Origin: Brevundimonas sp. UBA4553
GTDB taxonomy: Bacteria; Pseudomonadota; Alphaproteobacteria; Caulobacterales; Caulobacteraceae
Assembly: GCF_002387245.1 (NCBI RefSeq)
Contig: NZ_DGLD01000021.1
Location: 95,258 to 159,257, forward strand
Direction of reading: 5' to 3'
DNA: 64,000 bases
The notes under the pieces were generated by a model, which did no database searches, was not told the DNA's origin, and saw nothing but the letters and a program-made list of their open reading frames with translations. Both the position numbers and the translations under genes were made by a program. Shown here in pieces: positions 48,622 to 57,524 of the stretch (the first letter of the stretch is position 1; every line of letters starts with the position of its first letter).

Positions 48622-49434
48622 CTAGATGTCCGTGCCGTAGGCCGCATCGGTCACGGCATAGACCATGATGCCGGTGGCGATGGCCAGATTCAGGCTATCG
48701 GCGCGACCGCGCATGGGAATCTTGACGTTCAGGTCGCAGGCGGCGGCCAGTTCGTCCGTCAGCCCGGCCTGTTCATTGCCCATCATGATCAGGGCCGGAT
48801 GGCGCACCGGGCTGTCGCGATAGCCATGTTGAGCGTCCAGACGCGTGCCGATGACGCTGCCCGGCCATCTGGCGCGCCAGGCCAGGAATTCCTCACGCGT
48901 CGCCTTGCTGATGGTGACGGCGAAGACCGAGCCCATGGTGGCGCGCACGGCCTCGACCGAGAAGGGATCGACGCAATCGCCGATCAGGATGACGCCGCCG
49001 CAGCCGGCGGAATCCGCCGTGCGGATGATGGTGCCCAGATTACCCGGATCGCGCACCTGCTCCAGCGCCACCCAGCAGGGTTTGGCCTCGGGCTGGATGG
49101 CGTCCAGCGGGGTGTAGACCTGCTCGAACACGCCCAGCACCGTCTGCGGATTGTCGCGGCGGCTGATCTTTTCGAGAATGGCGTGGGTGACCACGATGAT
49201 CTGACCACCCGCCTTGACCGTCTCGGCCTTGGCGCGGTCCAGCAAGGGATGCGGGCGAGCTTCGTCGCCGACCAGCAGCATGACGGGAGCGCGGCCCTGA
49301 TCCAGAGCCTCGCCGATGAATTTCAGACCTTCGGCCAGGAAACGGCCCGTCAGGTCACGTTCCTTGCGCATGTGCAGGGCGCGGACCGACTTGATGGTGT
49401 CGTTGGTCAGGGAGGTGATGACGCGCTCGTTCAT
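48622..49434 (-). CDS. TrmH/SpoU-family RNA methyltransferase
   Basis: A 270-residue SPOUT methyltransferase making 2'-O-methylribose in rRNA or tRNA. The N-terminal substrate-binding domain (SVRALHMRKERDLTGRFLAE) precedes the trefoil-knot domain with motif 1 LEQVRDPGNLGTIIRTADSA, motif 2 LIMMGNEQAGLTDE and motif 3 IPMRGRADSLNLAIATGIM. Target unknown. The ATG shares one base with the stop codon of the methyltransferase gene upstream, so the two RNA methyltransferase genes are coupled. It converges on the MFS gene. Confidence 0.9.
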   Translation of the reverse strand: MNERVITSLTNDTIKSVRALHMRKERDLTGRFLAEGLKFIGEALDQGRAPVMLLVGDEARPHPLLDRAKAETVKAGGQIIVVTHAILEKISRRDNPQTVLGVFEQVYTPLDAIQPEAKPCWVALEQVRDPGNLGTIIRTADSAGCGGVILIGDCVDPFSVEAVRATMGSVFAVTISKATREEFLAWRARWPGSVIGTRLDAQHGYRDSPVRHPALIMMGNEQAGLTDELAAACDLNVKIPMRGRADSLNLAIATGIMVYAVTDAAYGTDI

Positions 49435-50330
49435 CAGGCGCTCCACCTGGCGAAGAAGCTGAGGCCGATGGCGCGGGCGTCGGGGCCGTCTTCCGACAGG
49501 GCCAGTTCGCCCCAGTCGATACGCCCGCCGCGATCATGGGTCGCCTCGGCCATGGCGTGGGCCAGCGACAGGCCGGAAATCCGTGCGGCATAGGCGTTCA
49601 GCAACAGGAATGAGGCGTCGTCGGACAGCAGCGCCGCGCAGTCCTTCAGCAGATCGGGCAGGTCCTCGAACAGCCGCCATACCTCGCCGTTGGCGCCGCG
49701 ACCGTATTTCGGCGGGTCCAGAATGATGCCGTCATACTTCGAACCGCGACGCACCTCGCGGGCCACGAACTTGCGGGCGTCCTCGACCAGCCAGCGGATG
49801 GGGTGGTCGGACAGGCCGGACTGCTCGGCGTTCTCGCGGGCATAGGCGACGGACTTCTTGGAGGCGTCGACATGGGTCACGTGCGCGCCCGCAGCGGCGG
49901 CGGCCAGGCTGGCGACGCCGGTGTAGCCGAACAGGTTCAGAATCCTGGGCTGCTTCAGCGTGCGGATACGCGCGTCCATCCATTCCCAGTTCGCAGCCTG
50001 CTCGGGGAAGAAGGCCAGGTGGCGGAAAGGGGTGAAGCGCCCGGTGAAGCGCACGTCGCGCCATTTCAGCGGGAAGGCGTCGATGGGGCCGTGGGCGTCG
50101 AAGCGCCAGCGCCCGGCGTCCTCTTCTTCCTGCTGCGGATCGAAGACGGCGTTGGCGCGCTCGAAGGCCGCCGGATCGCGCGGCGCCCAGAAGCACTGGG
50201 GCTCGGGCCGGACCACAGTGAAGCGGCCATATCGCTCCAGCTTGCGGCCATGGCCGCTGTCGAGCAGCGCATAGTCTGACCAGCCTCGCGTGACGAGGGT
50301 TTCGGGCGAGGAGGAGAGAACGGGAGCCAT
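49434..50330 (-). CDS. Class I SAM-dependent RNA methyltransferase (RlmI-like, no PUA domain)
   Basis: A 298-residue Rossmann-fold methyltransferase. It has a beta-rich N-terminal part (LERYGRFTVVRPEPQCFW), the SAM loop LNLFGYTGVASLAAAAAGAH followed by VDASKKSVAYARENAE, and the motif IILDPPKYGRG (D-P-P-K) near 210. The domain resembles the catalytic half of RlmI/RlmK, but the N-terminal PUA domain is missing. It probably methylates rRNA; the site is unknown. The start at 50330 (MAPVLSSSPE) is chosen. It is 17 bp behind the glycosyltransferase gene and coupled to the TrmH-type gene. Confidence 0.87.
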   Translation of the reverse strand: MAPVLSSSPETLVTRGWSDYALLDSGHGRKLERYGRFTVVRPEPQCFWAPRDPAAFERANAVFDPQQEEEDAGRWRFDAHGPIDAFPLKWRDVRFTGRFTPFRHLAFFPEQAANWEWMDARIRTLKQPRILNLFGYTGVASLAAAAAGAHVTHVDASKKSVAYARENAEQSGLSDHPIRWLVEDARKFVAREVRRGSKYDGIILDPPKYGRGANGEVWRLFEDLPDLLKDCAALLSDDASFLLLNAYAARISGLSLAHAMAEATHDRGGRIDWGELALSEDGPDARAIGLSFFARWSA

Positions 50331-50347
50331 CTGCGGCTGATAGGCGC

Positions 50348-51769
50348 TCAGGCGGCCGCTCGTCCAGACTCGGCGATCGCGGTTGCGGGCAACGGCGGGA
50401 AATCCTGAGGCGCGACGTCGGGCTTGTGAGCCGTCTTGTCCCAACGGTGCGGCTCGACGACCAGCCTGATCAGGGCGTGGATAAAGGCGAGGCTCAGCAG
50501 CGACCAGTAGCCGGGGGCCGCCAGAACATCCCAGAGGGTGAAGGGGGTATTGGCGCGTCGGGCGCCGATCAGGGTGGTGACGGCCGCCGCGGCTGCGCCG
50601 ATCAGCAGGATGCCGAGGCCGATCCAGGGCGTGGTCGGCAACTGACGCGAGAATACGGCCAGCAGGAAGAATGTCGCGATCCAGGCGATGGACAGGGCAT
50701 GAAGCGCCGCCGACGCCAAGGCGGCGCCGAGCGTCAGAAACAACGCGCTCCAGCCGCGCCATCCCATGCCGGAAGGCGATCGCGTATGCACCAGCAGGGT
50801 CTGCATATAGCCCTTGAGCCAGCGGGTCCTCTGGGGGAGCCAGTGAAGGAGGCGGCCAGGCGGCGTCTCATAGGTGGGACGGGTCAGAACGCCGAGCCGC
50901 CACCCGTGCCGCCAGATGCGAAAGCCCAGATCGGCGTCCTCGGTGACGTTCCACGCGTCCCAGCCGCCCAAGGCTCGCAGGGCGGATACGCGGAAATGGT
51001 TGCTGGTGCCACCAAGCGGAAATGGCATGCCCAGACGCGCCATCGCCGGCAGGGTGACCTCGAACAGAGCGGCGTATTCCGCAGCGAAATGGCGATCCAG
51101 AAATAGAGAGTCTTCATAACCTCGGTGCAGGCGACGGATCCGCAAGGGAGCCTGAAGGCAGACCAGATCGTCTGCCTCCGTCGCAAAGCGCGCGGCGGCT
51201 TCCTGTAGTTGAAGGGGATCCGGATCATCTTCGGCGTCGTAGACCGTCAGGAAGTCGCCCTTCGCCACGGCGAGGGCGTGATTGAGAGCCCGGGGCTTGG
51301 TCGTGGGAGCGCCCGGCGGAACCACTAGGACGTGAAGCCATTCGGGACGCTTCATGGCCTGCGCAGCGGCTATCGTGACGTGGTCGTGCGTTTCAAGGAC
51401 CAGATAGCCGTCCAGCAGAGGTGCGGGGTAGTCCAGCCGCGACAGGCGCTCCACGAGGTAGGGCAGGATCGCGGCCTCGTCGTGAAGAGCGACCACGATA
51501 GAGTATCGCGGCCAGACCTCGGGCGCCGACGGAGGCGGTGAGCCGGGCTGCTGGGTCACCAGAACCGTCAGGAAACGCCACAGGATGATGATCAGGAAGC
51601 CCCCCTGAAGCAGGGCGAGCATGGCTGTGCCGGCAGTTGGCCAGACGAGAGCCGAAGCTGCGGCGCCGCTGATCAGCACGACGCCTGTGAACAGTTGCAG
51701 CGGCGTGGTGGTTTTCTGCGCCGCGCTGGCGCACAGGCCGGTCCGGCGGGTCTTTGGAATTCCGCTCAT
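50348..51769 (-). CDS. Membrane glycosyltransferase family 2 (BcsA-like)
   Basis: A 473-residue processive-type GT2 enzyme. Two N-terminal helices (PLQLFTGVVLISGAAASALV, then MLALLQGGFLIIILWRFL) precede the GT-A domain with YSIVVALHDEAAIL, FLTVYDAEDDPDP (D-x-D), TEDADLGFRIWRHGW (catalytic E-D) and LPQRTRWLKGYMQT (Q-x-x-R-W). Three or four C-terminal helices follow. Such enzymes polymerise and export polysaccharide. No partner genes for cellulose or a capsule are nearby. The start at 51769 has a GGGGGG site upstream. It is divergent from the TetR gene. Confidence 0.9.
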   Translation of the reverse strand: MSGIPKTRRTGLCASAAQKTTTPLQLFTGVVLISGAAASALVWPTAGTAMLALLQGGFLIIILWRFLTVLVTQQPGSPPPSAPEVWPRYSIVVALHDEAAILPYLVERLSRLDYPAPLLDGYLVLETHDHVTIAAAQAMKRPEWLHVLVVPPGAPTTKPRALNHALAVAKGDFLTVYDAEDDPDPLQLQEAAARFATEADDLVCLQAPLRIRRLHRGYEDSLFLDRHFAAEYAALFEVTLPAMARLGMPFPLGGTSNHFRVSALRALGGWDAWNVTEDADLGFRIWRHGWRLGVLTRPTYETPPGRLLHWLPQRTRWLKGYMQTLLVHTRSPSGMGWRGWSALFLTLGAALASAALHALSIAWIATFFLLAVFSRQLPTTPWIGLGILLIGAAAAAVTTLIGARRANTPFTLWDVLAAPGYWSLLSLAFIHALIRLVVEPHRWDKTAHKPDVAPQDFPPLPATAIAESGRAAA

Positions 51770-51888
51770 CAGGCCCCCCGACCTGCGGTTATCCATCACT
51801 ATTAACGTCAATGTTTGCAAAGAGGCAAGCGATTGGCGATTCGCATCGGGGGGGCTATGCAGGTGTCTTCCCATCATGGAGTTGTGGA

Positions 51889-52521
51889 TTGTCCGGCGAC
51901 TCGACCACCACGCCGCGCTCCGCCCGCAAGCCCAAGGGCGAAGGCCACGCGCGGCGTGCAGAAATCCTGACGGCCGCCGAGCGCATATTTGTCGAGCATG
52001 GCTATGAGGGCGCGACCATTCGCAAGATCGCCGACGAGGTGGGTCTTTCGTCGACGGCGCTCTACATGCACTTCGCCGACAAGAGCGAGATGCTGCATGA
52101 AATCTGTCGGGGCGCGTTCGAGGCGCTGATTGCGTCGCACCAGCAGATTCTGGTTCAGGACGAGCCGCCTGAGGCGCGGCTGCGCCGCATGATCGAGGCC
52201 TATATCAAGTTCGGCTTCGACAACCCGAACGCCTATCGGCTGACCTATCTGACGCGTCCGGTCGAGGCCCGCGAAGGCGCGCAGACGGTGGCCCAGGAAA
52301 CCGGGTCGGAACTGTTTCGAGCCTTTGTCGCGGTGGTGGAGCAGGCGGTGGCCGCCGGGCGGATGCGGGGCGATCCCGCTACCCTGGCCCAGGCGATCTG
52401 GGCTTGCGGCCATGGCATTGTTTCGCTGCGGATCACCAAGCCCTATTTCGAGTGGGCAGATCGCGACGAGTTGACCCGGACCATGCTGGACGCGCTGTTC
52501 GCCGGCCTTCTGAAGTCGTGA
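51889..52521 (+). CDS. TetR/AcrR-family transcriptional regulator
   Basis: A 210-residue TetR regulator. The N-terminal helix-turn-helix domain reads ARRAEILTAAERIFVEHGYE, then TIRKIADEVGLSSTALYMHF; the C-terminal ligand-binding domain resembles TetR_C_33/WHG-type regulators (RRMIEAYIKFGFDNPNAYRL). The TTG start at 51889 has GGAG seven bases before and gives the expected short N-terminal tail; the frame is open upstream to 51754. It is the first gene of an operon with overlapping genes and may sense the transported compound or repress the divergent glycosyltransferase gene. Confidence 0.88.
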   Translation: MSGDSTTTPRSARKPKGEGHARRAEILTAAERIFVEHGYEGATIRKIADEVGLSSTALYMHFADKSEMLHEICRGAFEALIASHQQILVQDEPPEARLRRMIEAYIKFGFDNPNAYRLTYLTRPVEAREGAQTVAQETGSELFRAFVAVVEQAVAAGRMRGDPATLAQAIWACGHGIVSLRITKPYFEWADRDELTRTMLDALFAGLLKS

Positions 52522-53312
52522 AGTCCTGGCTTTGGGCCTTGCCGGCTCTGCTGCTTCTGACGCCGGTTGGCGCCGAGGCGCGGCCGATGCGCGTGCTGTC
52601 GCTGGATCAGTGCGCGGACCAGTATGTTCTGGCTCTGGCGCCGACGGCGGCTCTGGCCCTGTCCTCGCGGGCGGATGACCAGGACTCCTGGATGCGGGAG
52701 GCGGCGCGGGGCAGGCCGCGGGTCAGGCCGACGCTGGAGGCGGCCATCGGCTTCCAGCCTGACGTCGTGGTCCGCTACTGGGGCGGGGAGCCGCGGCTGC
52801 TGGCGGCGCTGGAGAAGCGCGGGACACGGGTGCTGACCATCAACGACGCGACCGACATGGCGGGGGTCCGGGAAAACCTGACGGCGGTGTCTCGCGGGCT
52901 GGGGCAGGAGGCGCGCGGCGCGGCCCTGATCGCCCATATGGATCGAAGGCTGGCCCAAGCGGCGGGCGCAGGCCGCGGACGGGAGGCCGTCTACGTCACG
53001 CCGGGCGGCTATACGACCGGGTCGGGGTCGCTGATCGACTCTATCCTGAAGGCGGCGGGGTTCCGCAACGGCGTCAGGGGCCCAGGCTATCAGCCCCTGG
53101 GGATCGAGCAGATCGCTCTGAGGCCGCCGGCCCTGTTCGTGCGCGGCTTCTTCCAGCAATGGCGGGCGGACTGGCGCGGCCCGGGGCGGCATCCGGTGGT
53201 GGCGCGGGCGGCTGAGGGGCGGACAGTGACGGACTTGCCGGCGGCGACGCTGAGTTGCCCGGCCTGGTTCGCCGCCGACGCGGCGGCCCTGCTGGCGGAG
53301 GCCGCGCGATGA
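52518..53312 (+). CDS. ABC importer substrate-binding protein (BtuF/FecB-like)
   Basis: A 264-residue periplasmic binding protein. A signal peptide (MKSWLWALPALLLLTPVGAEA) is followed by RVLSLDQCADQYVLALAPT, FQPDVVVRYWGG and a C-terminal lobe with RPPALFVRGFFQQW. This is the cluster A-II (TroA-like, helical backbone) fold used for cobalamin, heme and ferric siderophores. The ligand is not assignable. The GTG start at 52518 overlaps the tetR stop (GTGA). Confidence 0.87.
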   Translation: MKSWLWALPALLLLTPVGAEARPMRVLSLDQCADQYVLALAPTAALALSSRADDQDSWMREAARGRPRVRPTLEAAIGFQPDVVVRYWGGEPRLLAALEKRGTRVLTINDATDMAGVRENLTAVSRGLGQEARGAALIAHMDRRLAQAAGAGRGREAVYVTPGGYTTGSGSLIDSILKAAGFRNGVRGPGYQPLGIEQIALRPPALFVRGFFQQWRADWRGPGRHPVVARAAEGRTVTDLPAATLSCPAWFAADAAALLAEAAR

Positions 53313-54298
53313 CCAGGCATGTGGGTCTGAACCTCGGCCTGGCGGCCGCGATCCTGCTGGCCCTGATCGGCGCAGTGGTGTTCGGCGAGACAGGGCTGTC
53401 CGCGGCGCAGTACGGGCAGGCCATGGCGGATCCCGCCTCGGGGCCGGGCGAGGTGCTGTGGCAGGTGCGGGCGCCGCGCGCGGTCTGCGGCCTGATGGTC
53501 GGCGCGGCCCTGGGGCTGGCGGGAGCGGTCATGCAGGGGCTGTTGCGCAATCCGCTGGCCGACCCAGGCGTGCTGGGCGTCTCGGCGACCGCGGCTTTGG
53601 GGGCGGCGGCCGCCATCGTGGCGGGCGCCGCAGCCTTTCCGGGACTGGTCGAGGGGGCGGCCCTGATCGGCGCGGCGCTGGCCGGGCTGTTGCTGGTCGC
53701 CATTGCGGCGAGGGTGCGGGCGCCCGAGGCGCTGATCCTGTTCGGGGTGGCGCTGTCGAGCTTTGCGGGGGCGCTGACGGCCCTGATCTTCAATTTGTCG
53801 CCTTCGCCCATCGCCTCGGCCGAGGTGATGAACTGGCTGCTGGGATCGGTGCAGAACCGCAGCTGGATCGACGTGGCCTGGGTCGCGCCGGCCTTGGCCG
53901 TCGCCGCTGTGCTGGCGGCGGGAGCGTCGCCCGGCCTGCGGATGCTGACCCTGGGCGAGGAGGCGGCGCGGGCGTCCGGGCTGTCGATGGGGCGGATGCG
54001 GGTTCTGGCCCTGATCGCCTCGGCGGTCGCGGCCGGGGCCGCGGTGGCGGTGGCGGGGGTGATCGGCTTCGTCGGTCTGGCCGCGCCCCATCTGGTGCGG
54101 GCGGCGGTGCGTGGTGATCCAGGGCGGCTGTTGCTTCCCTCGGCGCTGACGGGGGGGGTGATGCTGGTGCTGGCCGATCTGGCGGCGCGGCTGATGCCGA
54201 CGGATCAGGAACTGAAGCTCGGCGTGTTCACGGCTCTGGTGGGGGCGCCGCTTTTTGCGCTGATCGCCTGGCGCGCGGCGCGGGAGTGGCGGCTGTGA
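53309..54298 (+). CDS. ABC importer permease (BtuC/FecCD family)
   Basis: A 329-residue permease with about ten hydrophobic helices. FecCD landmarks are VRAPRAVCGLMVGAALGLAG, MQGLLRNPLADPGVLGVSAT, NWLLGSVQNRSW and the coupling region AVAGVIGFVGLAAPHLVRAA. It works with the preceding binding protein and the following ATPase as a type II importer. ATG at 53309 overlaps the stop of the binding-protein gene (ATGA). Confidence 0.93.
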   Translation: MTRHVGLNLGLAAAILLALIGAVVFGETGLSAAQYGQAMADPASGPGEVLWQVRAPRAVCGLMVGAALGLAGAVMQGLLRNPLADPGVLGVSATAALGAAAAIVAGAAAFPGLVEGAALIGAALAGLLLVAIAARVRAPEALILFGVALSSFAGALTALIFNLSPSPIASAEVMNWLLGSVQNRSWIDVAWVAPALAVAAVLAAGASPGLRMLTLGEEAARASGLSMGRMRVLALIASAVAAGAAVAVAGVIGFVGLAAPHLVRAAVRGDPGRLLLPSALTGGVMLVLADLAARLMPTDQELKLGVFTALVGAPLFALIAWRAAREWRL

Positions 54299-55062
54299 GC
54301 GCCCTGCTGGAGTTGGACGACGCGGTCGTCCGCATGGGCGCGGCCACAGTCCTGGATGGCGTCAGCCTGTCGGTCGGCGCGGGCGAGTTGGTCGCCCTGT
54401 GCGGACCGAACGGGGCGGGCAAGTCCAGCGCCGTTCGTGCGAGCCTGGGGCTGACGCCTTTGCAGGGCGGGGCGGCCAGGCTGGGCGGCGAGGATGTGCG
54501 GCGCCTGTCCGAGCGCGAACGCGGGGCTCGCGCGGCCTATCTGCCGCAGGAGCGGCACATCGCCTGGAACCTGCCGGCTATCGAGGTTGCGGCGCTGGGC
54601 GCGCCCTTCCTGTCAGGGGCTGCGGCGCTGAACCGGGCGCGGGCGGCCCTGAACGAAGTCGGGGCGGCGCATCTGGCCGAGCGCGGCGTGGCCGAGATGT
54701 CGGGCGGCGAGCGGGCGCGGGTTCTGCTGGCGCGGGCGCTGGTGGTTCAGGCCCCGCTGCTGGTGGCGGATGAGCCCATCGCCGGGCTGGACCCGGATGC
54801 GCAGCTTCTGGTCCTGGAGCGGCTGCGAGCGCGGGCCGATGCGGGCGGGGGCGTGCTGGTCAGCCTCCACGATCTGACCCTGGCGGCGCGGATCGCCGAC
54901 CGGGTGGTGGTGCTGGCCGCCGGCCGCGTGGTCGCGGACGGCCCGCCGGTGGAGGCCCTGCGCTCGGCCGTGTTGCGTTCGGCTTTCCATCTGGACGGAG
55001 ACTGGGTGGAGTCTCCCGATGGGCCGCTGTTGGCGGCGCGGAGACTTTCGAGCGTCGGCTGA
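54295..55062 (+). CDS. ABC importer ATP-binding protein (BtuD/FecE family)
   Basis: A 255-residue ABC ATPase. Walker A ALCGPNGAGKSSAVRA, Q-loop region YLPQERHIAWNLP, signature MSGGERARVLLARAL, Walker B LLVADEPIAGLD and the H-loop VLVSLHDLTLAARIAD are complete. The GTG at 54295 (GTGA overlap with the permease stop) has GGAG eight bases upstream. It is the last gene of the importer operon; the 40-bp dispersed element follows 12 bp after the stop. Confidence 0.93.
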   Translation: MSALLELDDAVVRMGAATVLDGVSLSVGAGELVALCGPNGAGKSSAVRASLGLTPLQGGAARLGGEDVRRLSERERGARAAYLPQERHIAWNLPAIEVAALGAPFLSGAAALNRARAALNEVGAAHLAERGVAEMSGGERARVLLARALVVQAPLLVADEPIAGLDPDAQLLVLERLRARADAGGGVLVSLHDLTLAARIADRVVVLAAGRVVADGPPVEALRSAVLRSAFHLDGDWVESPDGPLLAARRLSSVG

Positions 55063-55074
55063 CAGGGCGGCCGA

Positions 55075-55113
55075 TTGCACGGTGCGGCGAAAAAACAGTC
55101 CAATTGGTGCAAT
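55075..55113 (+). repeat. Dispersed 40-bp element, copy B
   Basis: Matches copy A (30720-30759) at 34 of 40 aligned positions with one single-base gap in the A run. ATTGCAC (55074-55080) pairs with GTGCAAT (55107-55113) around an A-rich loop; the longer stem of copy A is broken here by two mismatches. It starts 12 bp after the stop of the last importer gene. Confidence 0.7.
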
Positions 55114-55321
55114 AGGTGAGGCCGCAAGGCCACCTCATCCTTCAGCTTGATCCTGGCCTGGGCGACATCGGAGAGGATGAGCGCGCCCTGGCTTTCGGGC
55201 GGCACGTTCGCTGTGATGTCGAAGACCGGGAAAAGGATCCTAGTCCGGTTTCTGACCGTGGCGCGCTGAAGGCCGGCAATGGGGCTGGAACGCCCGTCTA
55301 GTCTGGATTGGCTCTGCTGAA
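55114..55321. other. Intergenic region after the importer operon, no gene seen
   Basis: About 200 bp between convergent genes. Short ORFs exist (for example 55116-55301) but lack a ribosome site and resemble nothing I know. A terminator of the opposite gene follows. Confidence 0.55.
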
Positions 55322-55366
55322 GATAAAAACATGGCGGTCGTCCCTCTCGTGATCCGAGAGGGACGA
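55322..55366 (-). terminator. Terminator of the lytic transglycosylase gene
   Basis: A perfect 12-bp stem TCGTCCCTCTCG / CGAGAGGGACGA (55338-55349, 55355-55366). On the minus strand it is followed after 8 bases by a T run (plus-strand AAAAA at 55325-55329). Confidence 0.7.
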
Positions 55367-55377
55367 GGCGGCTTGCT

Positions 55378-57426
55378 TTACGGTTGATAGGCGCGGGGTC
55401 CGCTGTTCGGCGGCGTGCCGCGCGCCAGGTCGGCCGAGGGCGTCAGCGGGGCCGAGCCGCCGTTCAGGCGGGCGCGGTAGACCTGCATATTCTCCATCAC
55501 CCGCATCATGTAGTTGCGCGTCTCGGTGAAGGGCGCGCACTCGATGAAGTCGATGGGGTCGACCTGATTGCTGCGCGGGTCGCCGCAGCGCGCCACCCAC
55601 TGCGGCGGGCGCGCAGGTCCAGCGTTGTAGCCGACCGTCGCCAGCAGGGGCGAGCCGCCGAAATTGCTGGTCAACTCCGCCAGATGATAGCTGCCCAGAC
55701 GCATGTTGACGTCGGGGTCCCAGAGCTGATCCGGCGAGAACGGAATTCCCATGCGTCGGGCCACGCCCTGGGCGGTGGCGGGCAGGAACTGCATCATGCC
55801 GCGGGCGTCGGCGCCGGAGCGGGCCATCGGGTCGAAGCTGGATTCCTGACGTGTGATGGCCAGTGTGAATTCCAGCGGGGCGGCGCCTGACGTCTCGGGC
55901 GGAATACGGACCGGATACATCCGCTCGGGCATGACGAAGCCACGCTGACTGGCCGCGCGGCCGACCATCATGGAGCCGAACTGGTCGCCATAGCCCTGCA
56001 TCAGGTCGAACAACTGGGTCAGGTCGTAGGGTGACGGCAGGGTGTCGTCGAGGTGATAGGCGAAGACCCGCATCAGGGTCTTCTCACCCGCCGCCCCGAG
56101 GATGCGGGTGGCGCGCACGACCTCGTTGCCCTCGAAGCGATTGACGTCCTCGGGCGTGGGGGCGGGCTCGCCCGGCAGGGTCAGGGTGGCGATCCCCGCC
56201 TTCTCGGCGGCCAGTTGCCCGTAGAAGGTCTGCCAGTGCTCGGCGCCGGCCTGATACCAGGCCTGCGCCCCCTGGCGGTCGCCGCGCGCCTCGGCGGCGC
56301 GGCCCAGCCAGTAGAGGGCGCGACCCTGGGTGATCGGGGTCGAGGAGCTGTTGCGCAGCACTTCGAAGTGCTGGGCGGCTGTGGCGGGATCGTTCAGCTT
56401 GGTCAGGGCGACCCAGCCGGCGAAGAACTCGGCGTCGACCTTGCGCTCGCCCGAGGGGAAGCCGTGGCCGTTCATGGAGGCGTAGGCGGCGCGCGGGTTG
56501 CCCTGTTGCAGGGCGTCGAGGAAGTAGTTGCGGCGCTCGCTCCACAGGGTGTCCTGGCCCTCCTTGTGCGACGGCGCGGCGGGCAGGGCGGACAGGAGAG
56601 GGAAGGCCTCGGACTGGCGGCCGGCGGAGCGCAGCAGGCGGACGCGCTCCAACACCACGGCAGGGTCGTTGGCGACGGCGGGGCTGAGACCGGCGACGAG
56701 CGCGTCAGGCGCGTAGCCGGTGCGCAGGGCCATGACGGCGTTGGCCACGGCCTGGCGGTCGGCGGGGACCATATAGACCATGGCGCGGGTCGCCGGGCCA
56801 TGCGGGCCGAGCAGCAGCATGTTCAGGCGCGCGACGTGGTCGTCCGCGTTCAGCCAGCCGCCCCAGCGATTGGCGATGACGGATTGCTGAGCTTCTTCAA
56901 AGGACCGGTTGCGCCACCAGTCGCGGATCAACTCCTGGGCCTCGCGACGCTGACCCTTTTGTTCAAGGGCTGAGGCGAGGGCGATGGCGCCGTCGGCGGT
57001 TGTCGGCGGCGCGCCGTTGAAGAAGGCGATGACGGTGTCGGGCGAGGCGTTGGCCAGGTTCAGCGCCCGCTCGCCCGCCGCCCGTCGCGAATCACCGCGG
57101 GGCCAGTTGGCGAGGTCGGTCTGGGCCCGGGCGAGGTCGGCGTAGGACAGTTGCCTGTCCGAGGTGTCGACCAGAGCCCACTCGACCAGCTTCTTCGCCG
57201 TGGGGTCGGAAATGCGGCTCATGATCGCCTGCGTGCCGATCACATCGCGGGCGCGGGCCGATGCCAGACCTTGCTGGAACAGGGCCATGTCCTGGCCGCT
57301 GATTACGCCATTCTGGCTGGAGGAATACGGAGCAGGGGCGCTGTTCAGCACGTCCTGGGTTGGCGGAGTCAGAATCGCCAGGGCGGCGGCCACGGTCGTC
57401 GCGATCATCAGATGTCCGATCCTCAT
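55378..57426 (-). CDS. Soluble lytic murein transglycosylase (SLT, family 1)
   Basis: A 682-residue periplasmic lytic transglycosylase. An N-terminal signal (MIATTVAAALAILTPPTQDV preceded by MRIGHL) is followed by a long superhelical U-shaped domain of helical repeats (about 60-480), then the C-terminal SLT domain with catalytic Glu in LAITRQESSFDPMARSG, ADARGMMQFLPATAQGVA and TVGYNAGPARPPQW. Slt enzymes cut the MurNAc-GlcNAc bond forming 1,6-anhydro ends. The start at 57426 is used; a second ATG at 57408 has a GAGG site. Divergent from dapA. Confidence 0.92.
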   Translation of the reverse strand: MRIGHLMIATTVAAALAILTPPTQDVLNSAPAPYSSSQNGVISGQDMALFQQGLASARARDVIGTQAIMSRISDPTAKKLVEWALVDTSDRQLSYADLARAQTDLANWPRGDSRRAAGERALNLANASPDTVIAFFNGAPPTTADGAIALASALEQKGQRREAQELIRDWWRNRSFEEAQQSVIANRWGGWLNADDHVARLNMLLLGPHGPATRAMVYMVPADRQAVANAVMALRTGYAPDALVAGLSPAVANDPAVVLERVRLLRSAGRQSEAFPLLSALPAAPSHKEGQDTLWSERRNYFLDALQQGNPRAAYASMNGHGFPSGERKVDAEFFAGWVALTKLNDPATAAQHFEVLRNSSSTPITQGRALYWLGRAAEARGDRQGAQAWYQAGAEHWQTFYGQLAAEKAGIATLTLPGEPAPTPEDVNRFEGNEVVRATRILGAAGEKTLMRVFAYHLDDTLPSPYDLTQLFDLMQGYGDQFGSMMVGRAASQRGFVMPERMYPVRIPPETSGAAPLEFTLAITRQESSFDPMARSGADARGMMQFLPATAQGVARRMGIPFSPDQLWDPDVNMRLGSYHLAELTSNFGGSPLLATVGYNAGPARPPQWVARCGDPRSNQVDPIDFIECAPFTETRNYMMRVMENMQVYRARLNGGSAPLTPSADLARGTPPNSGPRAYQP

Positions 57427-57524
57427 TCATCACTGGTTGCGGCCGAGCGGCGAGCAACCTACGCTCCCTGCCTCTTCAAAAGGGCGGTACGCCGCCCGAA
57501 ACACCGCGCAGGTAACTTGTTTCA

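Noticed and set aside
51770..51888. Search for a cobalamin riboswitch upstream of the importer operon.
   Set aside because: The gap is only about 120 bp and no B12-box-like sequence was seen.
55116..55301. A 61-codon plus-strand ORF after the importer operon.
   Set aside because: No ribosome site and no conserved-looking sequence; it begins just after the dispersed element.
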